Source of the DNA: Pseudocitrobacter corydidari
Lineage (GTDB): Bacteria; Pseudomonadota; Gammaproteobacteria; Enterobacterales; Enterobacteriaceae
Direction: 5' to 3'
Length of the DNA: 64,000 nt
Assembly (NCBI RefSeq): GCF_021172065.1
Contig: NZ_CP087880.1
Location: 4,316,583-4,380,582, forward strand
Shown: piece after piece, positions 27,785 to 35,884 of the stretch
Layout of the letters: every line of letters starts with the position of its first letter
How positions within the stretch are numbered: position 1 is the stretch's first letter
Notes under the pieces: generated by a model
The model's input: only the letters and a program-made list of their open reading frames with translations
Database searches by the model: none
Told to the model about the DNA's origin: nothing
Translations under genes and position numbers: made by a program

Positions 27785-29236
27785 TTATTTATCAGTAGAC
27801 AGTACGACAGTTTGTGGTGCGGATGAACCGAAACGGTTCCCGACCAGAAACGCCAGCAAACTCAGCAGTAACGAAGGCACAATTGGATGGAAGCCCAGGT
27901 ACTGAATATTAAACGTCGCGAGCACGGCATACAGCACGCCGCCCACGATCATCGCGCTCAGCGCCCCGGCAGCGTTAGCACGTTCCCAGTAAAGCCCCAG
28001 CACCAGCGGCCACAGGAACACGGCTTCCAGGCCGCCAAAGGCCAGCAGATTCAGCCAGATGATCATCTCTGGTGGACGCCATGCAGCCAGCAGCAGCAGC
28101 GCGCCCAGAATCAGGGTAATCGCTGCCGACATCCGCTTCAGGCGTCGCTCGTTCTGCAACTGCTCCGGGCGCAGGTTCAGGTAGAGATCTTTAATGATCG
28201 TAGCGGAACTTTGCAGTAACTGTGCATTGATCGTCGACATAATGGCGGCCATCGGGGCGGCAAGGAAGATCCCGGCGGCGAACGGCGGCAACACTTTAAC
28301 CATCAGTGTGGGGATAACCAGATCCGGCACGGTTAAGTCCGGGATCACCGCCCGCCCCAGCGCGCCCGCCAGGTGCATACCGAACATCAGGATGGCAACA
28401 ACGATGGTGCCGATGATAATCCCGCGGTGCACGGCTTTACTGTCTTTGTAGGAAATGCAGCGCACCGCTGTGTGCGGCAGGCCAATCACCCCGAAGCACA
28501 CCAGCACCCAGAATGAGGTCATAAAGGTGGGCGACAGGATATCTTCCGCGCCTTCCGGGCTGACCAGTTTCGGGTCGATGGTTTGCAGCGTTTCAACCGC
28601 ATGGGTCAGGCCGCCTGCGGCGTGAACGATACCGACCAGCAGCACGATGGTGCCAACCAGCATCACCAGCCCTTGCATCGTGTCGTTGAGTACGCTGGCG
28701 CGGAAGCCGCCAAACGCGGTGTAGAGCGCAATACTGATGCCGAAAATCAGCAGGCCGGTTTCGTAAGGGATCCCCGCTGCCGTTTCCAGAAGGCGCGCGC
28801 CGCCGATAAACTGCACGGTCATTGCGCCGACAAATGCGATAAGCAGACTCAGGCTTGCCAGCCACACCAGCAGGCGGCTCTGATAACGCGCAAACAGCAT
28901 ATCGTTTAGCGTGACGGCATTATAGCGTCGCGCCAGAATGGCGAATTTCTTGCCCAGAATCCCCAGCGATAGCCAGACGGCAGGCAACTGAATCATCGCC
29001 AGCAGTACCCAGCCGAGGCCATATTTATATGCCGCGCCCGGCCCGCCAATAAACGAGCTGGCGCTGATATAGGTGGCCGTGAGCGTCATCGCCAGCACAA
29101 TTCCGCCCATCGAGCGGCTGCCGAGGAAGTACTCGTTGAGGAATGTCCCCGTGGTCCGTTTGCGCATTGCGTAAACCGACAGGCCAAACACCACCACCAG
29201 GTAGGCGATAAGCGGAAGAATCACTTCAAGCTGCAT
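27785..29236 (-). CDS. panF: Sodium/pantothenate symporter PanF
   Basis: PanF imports pantothenate with Na+ across the inner membrane for coenzyme A synthesis. The chosen start gives 483 residues (MQLEVILPLIAYL), the E. coli length. GGAGG inside yhdT lies six bases before this ATG, whereas an ATG two codons earlier touches the ribosome site. About thirteen hydrophobic segments and the SSS-family signatures (SASSFIGGPGAAYKYGLGW near residue 56 and the APMAAIMSTINAQLLQSSAT region) are visible. It overlaps the yhdT 3' end, so the pair is translationally coupled. Confidence 0.95.
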   Translation of the reverse strand: MQLEVILPLIAYLVVVFGLSVYAMRKRTTGTFLNEYFLGSRSMGGIVLAMTLTATYISASSFIGGPGAAYKYGLGWVLLAMIQLPAVWLSLGILGKKFAILARRYNAVTLNDMLFARYQSRLLVWLASLSLLIAFVGAMTVQFIGGARLLETAAGIPYETGLLIFGISIALYTAFGGFRASVLNDTMQGLVMLVGTIVLLVGIVHAAGGLTHAVETLQTIDPKLVSPEGAEDILSPTFMTSFWVLVCFGVIGLPHTAVRCISYKDSKAVHRGIIIGTIVVAILMFGMHLAGALGRAVIPDLTVPDLVIPTLMVKVLPPFAAGIFLAAPMAAIMSTINAQLLQSSATIIKDLYLNLRPEQLQNERRLKRMSAAITLILGALLLLAAWRPPEMIIWLNLLAFGGLEAVFLWPLVLGLYWERANAAGALSAMIVGGVLYAVLATFNIQYLGFHPIVPSLLLSLLAFLVGNRFGSSAPQTVVLSTDK

Positions 29237-29468
29237 CGTCATCCTCCAGCGGAATATCGCGGTAAATCAGTTTCACCATTGCCCAGCACAGCACAATAAA
29301 AATCAGCGGGACCAGTAGGCATGCCATCTCAAACCAGTGCGGCAGGCCGGTAATGCCGATCGCCGAATCAGGTAAGTAAGCAGCCACTAACCACGCAGCA
29401 AGATAAAGAAGGGTCAGCCACAGCGCCCAGCGCGCCTCTTTGTGGGCCTGAACAAAACGTTTATTCAT
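29226..29468 (-). CDS. yhdT: Inner membrane protein YhdT (DUF997)
   Basis: The 80-residue protein has two transmembrane segments (WALWLTLLYLAAWLVAAYL and MACLLVPLIFIVLCWAMVKLIY) and an acidic C-terminus (DIPLEDDDAA). It resembles the small companion subunits often encoded next to sodium/solute symporters. Its start is followed by panF in the same operon, with overlapping ends. In E. coli accC is its upstream neighbour; here a symporter gene is inserted between them. Confidence 0.9.
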   Translation of the reverse strand: MNKRFVQAHKEARWALWLTLLYLAAWLVAAYLPDSAIGITGLPHWFEMACLLVPLIFIVLCWAMVKLIYRDIPLEDDDAA

Positions 29469-29699
29469 AGTTTTCCTGAGTCAGGAGAAGCATATTCTTG
29501 CAGTGATTGTACGGATAGAGAGGACATAACCCAAAAATTTTTGCCAAATGCTCACAAAGTGAAGTCTAAAGGCAGATAAGCAGGTGTACCGCCACATCGG
29601 TATCGGACTGTAGATGGTGAATTCTACTCTTTGTGGCGCTGATGCTTGTGCGGCCGTTTGTAAAATTCAGCGAAATAAAAGTATTTTCATTTTTGATAG

Positions 29700-29719
29700 A
29701 TTCTCTTGATTAAGAGAAT
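29700..29719. promoter_or_regulatory. Inverted repeat upstream of the SGLT gene
   Basis: ATTCTCTT-GATT-AAGAGAAT (within this span) is a perfect inverted repeat with a four-base spacer, about 20 bases left of the first GalR-like site. A second perfect one, TATGATTT-TGAT-AAATCATA, lies at 29779-29798. They may be regulator sites or cruciform-prone sequence; no regulator is assigned. Confidence 0.35.
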
Positions 29720-29739
29720 TACTGCCGTTAATAAATCAA

Positions 29740-29755
29740 GTGTAATCGCTATCAT
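29740..29755 (+). promoter_or_regulatory. GalR/GalS-like operator, distal
   Basis: GTGTAATCGCTATCAT fits the GalR/GalS consensus GTGNAANCGNTTNCAC at most positions, with the central CG and the left half-site intact and the right half-site weaker. It lies about 260 bases upstream of the symporter start and exactly 210 bases from the proximal site. Confidence 0.5.
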
Positions 29756-29949
29756 TATTTTTGTGAATGTATCGTTTTTATGATTTTGATAAATCATAGA
29801 AAATCCAGATGGGCATTTTTTTGATGGTGTAATATTAATTATGGTGATGTTTTTAATGATTTTTATTCGGCGTGGTGTTGTGTTTTGTTAGGTTTGTTTA
29901 AAATTCTAAAAAATAATATTAAAATGTGAATCCCCTTAAATTTTTATAG

Positions 29950-29965
29950 ATGTAATCGCTTACAA
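29950..29965 (+). promoter_or_regulatory. GalR/GalS-like operator, proximal
   Basis: ATGTAATCGCTTACAA is a nearly perfect palindrome (TGTAA-TCGC-TTACA) and a good match to the GalR/GalS operator consensus. It lies 33 bases before the symporter ATG and overlaps or follows the likely -10 element (TATAGA, 29945-29950), a position suited to repression. The remainder of the 530-base gap (29469-29998) is strongly AT-rich and has no convincing gene. Confidence 0.62.
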
Positions 29966-29998
29966 TGCCGCCGTCATAACAAAGAAGGATGGCATAAA

Positions 29999-31627
29999 AT
30001 GGAAGTTGAAAATGGATTGGGTACACTGGATATCACAATTTTTGCAATCTATGTGCTTATTATTATTGGCGTGGGTCTTTGGGTTTCACGCAACAAAGCC
30101 GGTCAGCAAAAGAATACAGAAGATTACTTTCTCGCTGGTAAGTCGCTTCCCTGGTGGGCGGTGGGTTCTTCGCTAATTGCGGCGAATATTTCCGCTGAAC
30201 AATTTATCGGCATGTCGGGCTCCGGCTTTTCAATAGGTCTTGCAATCTCATCCTACGAATGGATGTCCGCTCTGACACTGATTATTGTTGGTAAATATTT
30301 TCTGCCGATTTTTATCGAAAAAGGAATTTATACTATTCCTGAATTCGTTGAGAAACGTTTTAACAAAAACCTGAAAACAATCCTCGCGGTATTCTGGATT
30401 GCCCTCTATATCTTCGTTAACCTGACTTCCGTACTCTATCTCGGTGGGCTGGCGCTGGAGACAATTCTGGGTATTCCGCTCATGTGGTCTATCATCGGGT
30501 TGGCGGCGTTTGCGCTGATTTATTCTATTTATGGCGGGCTGTCTGCCGTCGTCTGGACGGACGTTATTCAGGTCTTTTTCCTGGTATTGGGTGGGCTGGT
30601 AACGACCTGGATGGCGGTGCACTTTATCGGCGGCGATGAAGGCTGGTTCAGCGGTTTCAGCAAAATGGCGTCTGCTGCGCCTGAACACTTTGAGATGATC
30701 CTGAGCCCGAACAATCCGCAATATGCCAATTTGCCGGGGATTGCCGTACTGATTGGCGGATTGTGGGTGGCTAACCTCTATTACTGGGGCTTCAACCAAT
30801 ACATCATTCAAAGGACGCTGGCGGCGAAGTCAGTGGCCGAAGCGCAGAAAGGGATCGTTTTTGCTGCTTTCCTGAAGCTAATCGTCCCTTTCCTGGTGGT
30901 TATTCCGGGTATCGCAGCATGGGTGATTACTTCCTCGCCAGAGATGATGGCGCGGATGGGCGACGTTGCTACACATAACATGCCGACACTGGCGCACGCA
31001 GATAAAGCCTACCCGTGGCTGACACAGTTCCTGCCTGCGGGTATTAAAGGCGTCGTTTTTGCTGCATTGACGGCGGCAATCGTATCCTCTTTGGCGTCGA
31101 TGCTTAACTCTACCGCCACTATCTTCACCATGGATATCTATAAAGAGTACCTGGCACCGAGCGCTAGTGAAAGCAAACTCGTTAACGTCGGGCGTATGAC
31201 GGCGATTGTTGCGCTTATTATTGCCTCTTTTGTTGCACCAATGCTGGGCAATATCGGGCAGGCCTTCCAGTACATTCAGGAGTATACCGGTCTGGTGAGC
31301 CCTGGTATCCTTGGGGTCTTCCTGCTGGGGCTGTTCTGGAAAAAAACCACGAGTAAGGGCGCGATAGTGGGTGTGATTGCGTCTATTCCGTTCGCGCTGT
31401 TCCTCAAGTTCATGCCGTTAAGCATGCCGTTTATGGATCAAATGCTCTATACGCTGCTGTTCACTATCGTCGTGATTGCATTGACCAGCTTGAGCACTTC
31501 GGTTAGCGATGATGACAGCAAAAGCATTAACGTGGTGGCTTCGACATTTGCTACTGGTCGCAGTTTTAACATAGCGGCCTATGTCATAGTCATTATTCTC
31601 GCGGTGCTGTATTCGCTGTTCTGGTAA
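29999..31627 (+). CDS. Sodium/galactose-type symporter (vSGLT homologue)
   Basis: The 542-residue protein is an SSS-family Na+/sugar symporter and matches Vibrio SGLT almost end to end as I recall it. About fourteen transmembrane segments are visible. Sugar-site residues of vSGLT have counterparts one position lower: Q68 in AANISAEQFIG, E87 and S90 in SYEWMS, the Asn and gating Tyr in ANLYYWGFNQY, Lys in AAFLKLIVP and Gln in IGQAFQYIQEY. The Na2-site serines occur in AAIVSSLASMLNS. AAGGA precedes the ATG. The gene stands alone on the plus strand between yhdT and accC, genes adjacent in E. coli. Galactose is the most likely substrate; glucose or another hexose is possible. Confidence 0.9.
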   Translation: MEVENGLGTLDITIFAIYVLIIIGVGLWVSRNKAGQQKNTEDYFLAGKSLPWWAVGSSLIAANISAEQFIGMSGSGFSIGLAISSYEWMSALTLIIVGKYFLPIFIEKGIYTIPEFVEKRFNKNLKTILAVFWIALYIFVNLTSVLYLGGLALETILGIPLMWSIIGLAAFALIYSIYGGLSAVVWTDVIQVFFLVLGGLVTTWMAVHFIGGDEGWFSGFSKMASAAPEHFEMILSPNNPQYANLPGIAVLIGGLWVANLYYWGFNQYIIQRTLAAKSVAEAQKGIVFAAFLKLIVPFLVVIPGIAAWVITSSPEMMARMGDVATHNMPTLAHADKAYPWLTQFLPAGIKGVVFAALTAAIVSSLASMLNSTATIFTMDIYKEYLAPSASESKLVNVGRMTAIVALIIASFVAPMLGNIGQAFQYIQEYTGLVSPGILGVFLLGLFWKKTTSKGAIVGVIASIPFALFLKFMPLSMPFMDQMLYTLLFTIVVIALTSLSTSVSDDDSKSINVVASTFATGRSFNIAAYVIVIILAVLYSLFW

Positions 31628-31640
31628 GAATGAGCTAATA

Positions 31641-31671
31641 AAAAGGCCGGAACGCAAGTCCCGGCCTTTTT
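31641..31671. terminator. Bidirectional terminator between the SGLT gene and accC
   Basis: AAAAGGCCGG and CCGGCCTTTT flank an 11-base loop and are followed by T-runs in both directions. It sits between two convergent genes and can end both transcripts. Confidence 0.88.
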
Positions 31672-31684
31672 CAATCAATGCAGC

Positions 31685-33034
31685 TTATTTTTCCTGAAGA
31701 CCGAGTTTTTTCTCCAGATAGTGGATGTTAGTACCACCATGCTGGAAGTTCTCGTCATTCATGATGCGGATCTGCAAATCAACGTTGGTTTTGATACCGT
31801 CGATGATCAGTTCCTGCAATGCGTTTTTCATACGGGAAATCGCGACGTCGCGGGTTTCACCGTAGCAAATCAGTTTGCCGATCATTGAGTCATAGTACGG
31901 CGGTACCGTGTAGCCCGCGTAGATATGAGATTCCCAACGAACGCCAAAGCCGCCCGGCGCGTGGAAGCGCGTGATTTTACCCGGGCTCGGCAGGAAGGTG
32001 TCCGGGTCTTCGGCGTTGATACGGCATTCCACCGCATGGCCGCGAACCTGCACTTCGTCCTGCTTGATAGAGAGCGGTTGGCCTGCGGCGATGCGCAGCT
32101 GCTCTTTGATCAGGTCAACGCCGGTGATCATTTCGGTAACCGGGTGTTCAACCTGAATACGGGTGTTCATTTCAATGAAGTAGAACTCGCCGTTTTCGAA
32201 CAGGAACTCGAAAGTACCCGCCCCGCGATAGCCGATATCAACACAGGCTTTGGCGCAACGCTCGCCGATGTAGCGACGCAGTTCCGGCGTGATGCCCGGT
32301 GCTGGCGCTTCTTCGACAACTTTCTGGTGGCGACGCTGCATGGAGCAGTCACGTTCCGCCAGATAGATAGCGTTACCCTGACCATCAGCCAGTACCTGGA
32401 TTTCCACGTGGCGTGGGTTTTCCAGATATTTTTCCATGTACACCATGTCGTTGTTGAAAGCCGATTTGGCTTCCGCTTTGGTCATGGAGATGGATTGCGC
32501 CAGGTCGGCATCACTACGCACAACGCGCATACCGCGACCGCCGCCGCCGCCAGAGGCTTTGATGATTACCGGGTAGCCGATACGTTTGGCATGCGCGCGG
32601 TTAGCGTCCATGTCGTCGCCCAGCGGGCCATCGGAGCCTGGTACGGTCGGGACGCCGGCTTTTTTCATCGCGGTGATCGCAGACACTTTATCGCCCATCA
32701 GGCGGATAGTGTCGGCTTTCGGGCCGATGAAGATAAAGCCAGAACGTTCAACCTGCTCAGCAAAGTTGGCGTTCTCAGAGAGGAAGCCATAACCAGGGTG
32801 AATCGCTACTGCGCCAGTGATCTCAGCCGCGCTGATGATCGCCGGGATGTTCAGGTAGCTTTTTACGGACGGAGCCGGGCCAATACAGACCGTCTCATCC
32901 GCCAGCAATACGTGTTTTAAATCGCGGTCCGCGGTGGAGTGCACAGCGACGGTCTTGATGCCCAGTTCTTTACAGGCACGAAGAATACGCAGTGCGATCT
33001 CGCCACGGTTAGCGATGACAATTTTATCCAGCAT
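31685..33034 (-). CDS. accC: Biotin carboxylase, acetyl-CoA carboxylase subunit
   Basis: AccC carboxylates the biotin on AccB using ATP and bicarbonate, the first half-reaction of malonyl-CoA synthesis. The chosen ATG gives 449 residues (MLDKIVIANRGEIALRI), the E. coli length; the longer upstream frame runs into accB. The ATP-grasp fold shows IKASGGGGGRGMRVV near residue 160, EKYLENPRHVEIQ, ERDCSMQRRHQKVVEEAPAP and the catalytic FIEMNTRIQVEHPVTE near residue 285. It follows accB by ten bases. Confidence 0.97.
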   Translation of the reverse strand: MLDKIVIANRGEIALRILRACKELGIKTVAVHSTADRDLKHVLLADETVCIGPAPSVKSYLNIPAIISAAEITGAVAIHPGYGFLSENANFAEQVERSGFIFIGPKADTIRLMGDKVSAITAMKKAGVPTVPGSDGPLGDDMDANRAHAKRIGYPVIIKASGGGGGRGMRVVRSDADLAQSISMTKAEAKSAFNNDMVYMEKYLENPRHVEIQVLADGQGNAIYLAERDCSMQRRHQKVVEEAPAPGITPELRRYIGERCAKACVDIGYRGAGTFEFLFENGEFYFIEMNTRIQVEHPVTEMITGVDLIKEQLRIAAGQPLSIKQDEVQVRGHAVECRINAEDPDTFLPSPGKITRFHAPGGFGVRWESHIYAGYTVPPYYDSMIGKLICYGETRDVAISRMKNALQELIIDGIKTNVDLQIRIMNDENFQHGGTNIHYLEKKLGLQEK

Positions 33035-33044
33035 CTTCGCCTCG

Positions 33045-33506
33045 TTACTCGATGATGACCAGCGGCTCGTCAAATTCAACCGGTTGCCCGCTTTCGACCA
33101 GAACGGCTTTCACTACGCCCGCTTTATCTGCTTCGATCTGGTTCATCATTTTCATCGCTTCTACGATGCACAGGGTGTCGCCCACGTTAACTTTCTGACC
33201 CACTTCCACGAAAGCTTTCGCTTCCGGGCCTGGTGTACGGTAGAAAGTACCAACCATCGGGGAACGTACGATGTGACCACTGATTTCAGCTTTAGCCGGA
33301 GCGGCTTCTGCTGCTGCCGGAGCGGCAACTGGCGCTGGCTGAGCCTGAGCGACCGGCGCGGCATAAGCTTGCTGCATTACCGGGAAGCTGGCTGGCGCGG
33401 TTGCGCGGCTGATGCGTACTGACTCTTCGCCTTCAGAAATTTCCAGTTCAGAAATGCCAGACTCTTCGACCAGCTCGATCAGTTTTTTAATCTTACGAAT
33501 ATCCAT
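33045..33506 (-). CDS. accB: Biotin carboxyl carrier protein of acetyl-CoA carboxylase
   Basis: AccB carries the biotin that is carboxylated by AccC and delivered to AccAD. The protein is 153 residues, three shorter than in E. coli; the difference lies in the Ala/Pro-rich linker (about residues 45-75). The biotinyl domain has the EAMKMMNQIEADKAG motif with the target Lys near residue 119 and the thumb TPGPEAKAFVEVG. It is first of the accB-accC pair, 22 bases after aroQ. Confidence 0.97.
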   Translation of the reverse strand: MDIRKIKKLIELVEESGISELEISEGEESVRISRATAPASFPVMQQAYAAPVAQAQPAPVAAPAAAEAAPAKAEISGHIVRSPMVGTFYRTPGPEAKAFVEVGQKVNVGDTLCIVEAMKMMNQIEADKAGVVKAVLVESGQPVEFDEPLVIIE

Positions 33507-33528
33507 GAGTGGGTTCCGTACTCTTTGT

Positions 33529-33981
33529 TTAGTGTGATTGTGACAGGCGTTTTACCGCCGTCTGTAACGCGTATGAATAACCATCTGCGCCTAACCCGCA
33601 AATAACGCCAGCGGAGACATCAGACAGATACGAATGATGGCGAAACGGTTCGCGCGCATGCACATTGCTGAGGTGAATCTCGATAAACGGGATACTTACC
33701 GCCAGCAGCGCATCTCGAAGGGCAACGCTTGTGTGCGTAAACGCGGCCGGATTAATCAGGATATAGTCGACAGTGTCTTTAGCCTGATGAATTCGGTCGA
33801 TGAGTGCGTACTCCGCGTTGGATTGCAGATGATCCAGCTCAACGTTCAGTGCTTCCGCTTCGCGCTGCAAACCGTTAACGATTTGCGCAAGCGTTAGCGT
33901 TCCGTACTTCTCGGGTTCACGGGTGCCGAGCATATTCAGGTTCGGGCCGTTTAAAAGCAAAATGCGAAACTTGTCTGCCAT
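33529..33981 (-). CDS. aroQ: Type II 3-dehydroquinate dehydratase
   Basis: AroQ converts 3-dehydroquinate to 3-dehydroshikimate; the protein forms dodecamers. It has 150 residues. The catalytic loop LLNGPNLNMLGTREPEKYG carries the conserved Asn, Arg and Tyr. INPAAFTHTSVALRDAL and EIHLSNVHARE complete the active site, with the catalytic His in the AAFTHTS segment. K-12 E. coli lacks this gene and uses type I AroD, whereas Salmonella, Citrobacter and Klebsiella relatives may carry it here. It precedes accBC. Confidence 0.93.
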   Translation of the reverse strand: MADKFRILLLNGPNLNMLGTREPEKYGTLTLAQIVNGLQREAEALNVELDHLQSNAEYALIDRIHQAKDTVDYILINPAAFTHTSVALRDALLAVSIPFIEIHLSNVHAREPFRHHSYLSDVSAGVICGLGADGYSYALQTAVKRLSQSH

Positions 33982-34215
33982 TGTGCTGCTATCTCCTGCA
34001 ATTCTCCGGTAAAAAACAAAATATACCTTCGATGCGCGATTGTCACCTTTTCAGGGGCTTAAAACCCCTGTCAGGAAAACTGAAGTCGCACATTATAACT
34101 ATTTCGTAGCATTTGGCAGCTAAATACTGGTCTTATCAGGGAAGATTATCAACCGCATTCGTGTAAAGTCAGGACGGAGTTCAGTAATTTGCGGTAAACC
34201 GCACATATCTCGCAG

Positions 34216-34815
34216 CTAGCGCCACCACTGGCGGAACTTCTTATAACGCCATGCTAAAAGTGCGACTGCGCACACGGCATAAAGCAGCGGCTGCGGCGAT
34301 AAAATTTTTACCGACCACAGATAATGAATCGGTGCGAGGATCGCCACCAGATAGACGAAGTTGTGCAATAACTGCCAGCGTCGGCCCAGTTTTCGCTGCA
34401 TGTACTGGGTCGATGTCATCGCCAGCGCCAGTAAAATCAGCCAACTGGCAAAGCCGAGCAGCAAATAGGGGCGCATCACCAGTTCCTGGCCCAGTAGCGC
34501 CAGGTTGTTGATACCGAGCTCCAGCAGCGCATAGCTACATAAATGCAACGTCGCCCACGCAAAACACCATAACCCCAACAGGCGGCGGGCGCGTATCAAT
34601 AATGGCTGTTTAGCGTAGCGCGCCAGCGGGGAAACCAACAAGGTCGCCAGCAGTAATTTCAGAGCCATCCTACCGGTGAAGTGCTGGATATCTTTTGCCG
34701 GATCGGCGCTGAGTTGCCCGGAATATGCGGCCCAAAAGAGCCAGACTAACGGCAAAAATGCCGCAAGATGCAGGCAAAGTTTCAGCCAGCGAGTGTGGGT
34801 AACAGTTAAACGCAT
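34216..34815 (-). CDS. msrQ: Heme-binding membrane subunit MsrQ
   Basis: MsrQ (YedZ) is the inner-membrane cytochrome b that passes electrons to MsrP for repair of methionine sulfoxide in the periplasm. The protein is 199 residues with about six transmembrane segments (for example LHLAAFLPLVWLFWAAYSG and PYLLLGFASWLILLALAMT). Heme-ligand candidate histidines lie in WATLHLCSYALL and WQLLHNFVYLVAILAPIHYLW. Its ATG shares one base with the msrP stop, so the two are coupled. Confidence 0.93.
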   Translation of the reverse strand: MRLTVTHTRWLKLCLHLAAFLPLVWLFWAAYSGQLSADPAKDIQHFTGRMALKLLLATLLVSPLARYAKQPLLIRARRLLGLWCFAWATLHLCSYALLELGINNLALLGQELVMRPYLLLGFASWLILLALAMTSTQYMQRKLGRRWQLLHNFVYLVAILAPIHYLWSVKILSPQPLLYAVCAVALLAWRYKKFRQWWR

Positions 34816-35804
34816 TAAAAGTTCTCCCGCAAATCCAGCCCACGATAGAGCGAGGCCACCTGGTCGGCATAGCCATTAAACAGCAGCGTCGGCTGACGTT
34901 TTACATCCAGAATGCCGCCGGAACCGATAAAGCGCTCGGAGGCCTGTGACCAGCGCGGGTGGTCGACGTGCGGGTTTACGTTGGCGTAAAACCCGTATTC
35001 ATCGGCTGCAGCGAGGTTCCATGTGGTTGGCGGGCGTTTGCGGGTGAGCTTAATTGAGACAATCGATTTGATGCCCTTAAAACCATATTTCCACGGCACG
35101 GTGAGGCGAATGGGCGCACCGTTTTGCGGCGGCAGCGCTTTACCATACACGCCGACGGTCAGCATAGTGAGCGGGTGCATCGCTTCATCCAGGCGCAGCC
35201 CTTCAACGTAGGGATATTTCAGCCCACCGCCGATGAAGCGGTCTTTTTGTCCGGGCATCACATCAGGTGCGTACAGAGTCTGGAAGGCCACATATTTTGC
35301 ATTGCTGGTGGGCTCAACCAGCGATAACAGTTTATGTAAAGGAAAGCCTACCCACGGCACGACCATCGACCAGGCCTCCACGCAACGCATCCGGTAAATG
35401 CGCTCTTCCAGTGGAAAGCGGCGGGTAAGGTCATCGTGATCGAGCGTCAGAGGTTTTGCCACTTCGCCATCGATTGTCAGTTTCCAGGGATCGGTCGGCA
35501 AACTGCCCGCGTTGGCAGCCGGGTCGGCTTTATCGAGGCCGAACTCATAAAAGTTGTTATATCCGGTGACTTTATCTTCCGGCGTTAAGGTGAGCTTGTT
35601 TTGCCATTCGGCGGGTTTGCTGAAATCGAGCGGTTTACCGGAAGGCGCGGGAGGGCGATCGTTGCCCTTAAACCAGTCGCTGAGCCCAGCCTGCGCGGGC
35701 AGTGCAATGGCCGCAGTACTGATTCCCAGCATTTTCAGCACCTGGCGGCGCTGCATCATAAAGACGGACTCTGCGGTCACGTCGGCTTCGGTTAATTTTT
35801 TCAC
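34815..35804 (-). CDS. msrP: Periplasmic methionine sulfoxide reductase catalytic subunit MsrP
   Basis: MsrP (YedY) is a molybdopterin enzyme that reduces protein methionine sulfoxide after oxidative (for example HOCl) damage. The protein is 329 residues. A Tat signal with the twin-arginine motif MQRRQVLKMLGIS ends near AQA at residue 39. The cofactor-ligand Cys lies in YRMRCVEAWSM at residue 141, equivalent to mature Cys102. In E. coli K-12 the msrPQ genes lie elsewhere; here they sit between aroQ and acuI. It is the first gene of the pair. Confidence 0.94.
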   Translation of the reverse strand: MKKLTEADVTAESVFMMQRRQVLKMLGISTAAIALPAQAGLSDWFKGNDRPPAPSGKPLDFSKPAEWQNKLTLTPEDKVTGYNNFYEFGLDKADPAANAGSLPTDPWKLTIDGEVAKPLTLDHDDLTRRFPLEERIYRMRCVEAWSMVVPWVGFPLHKLLSLVEPTSNAKYVAFQTLYAPDVMPGQKDRFIGGGLKYPYVEGLRLDEAMHPLTMLTVGVYGKALPPQNGAPIRLTVPWKYGFKGIKSIVSIKLTRKRPPTTWNLAAADEYGFYANVNPHVDHPRWSQASERFIGSGGILDVKRQPTLLFNGYADQVASLYRGLDLRENF

Positions 35805-35884
35805 GTTATCTCACCTCTCCGTCATTTGTACTAAGCATGACGGAGAGGCGTTATTCGCGCGAATATGTCACGAAAATTTGAAGA

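Noticed and set aside
29925..29940. Possible CRP site (TGTGA-N6-TTAAA) before the symporter gene
   Set aside because: Only one half-site matches, and its position about 24 bases upstream of the likely start site does not fit CRP activation.
31925..32920. Long antisense reading frame (331 residues) over accC
   Set aside because: The opposite strand encodes intact biotin carboxylase; the shadow product is rich in His, Phe and Arg and has no known motif.
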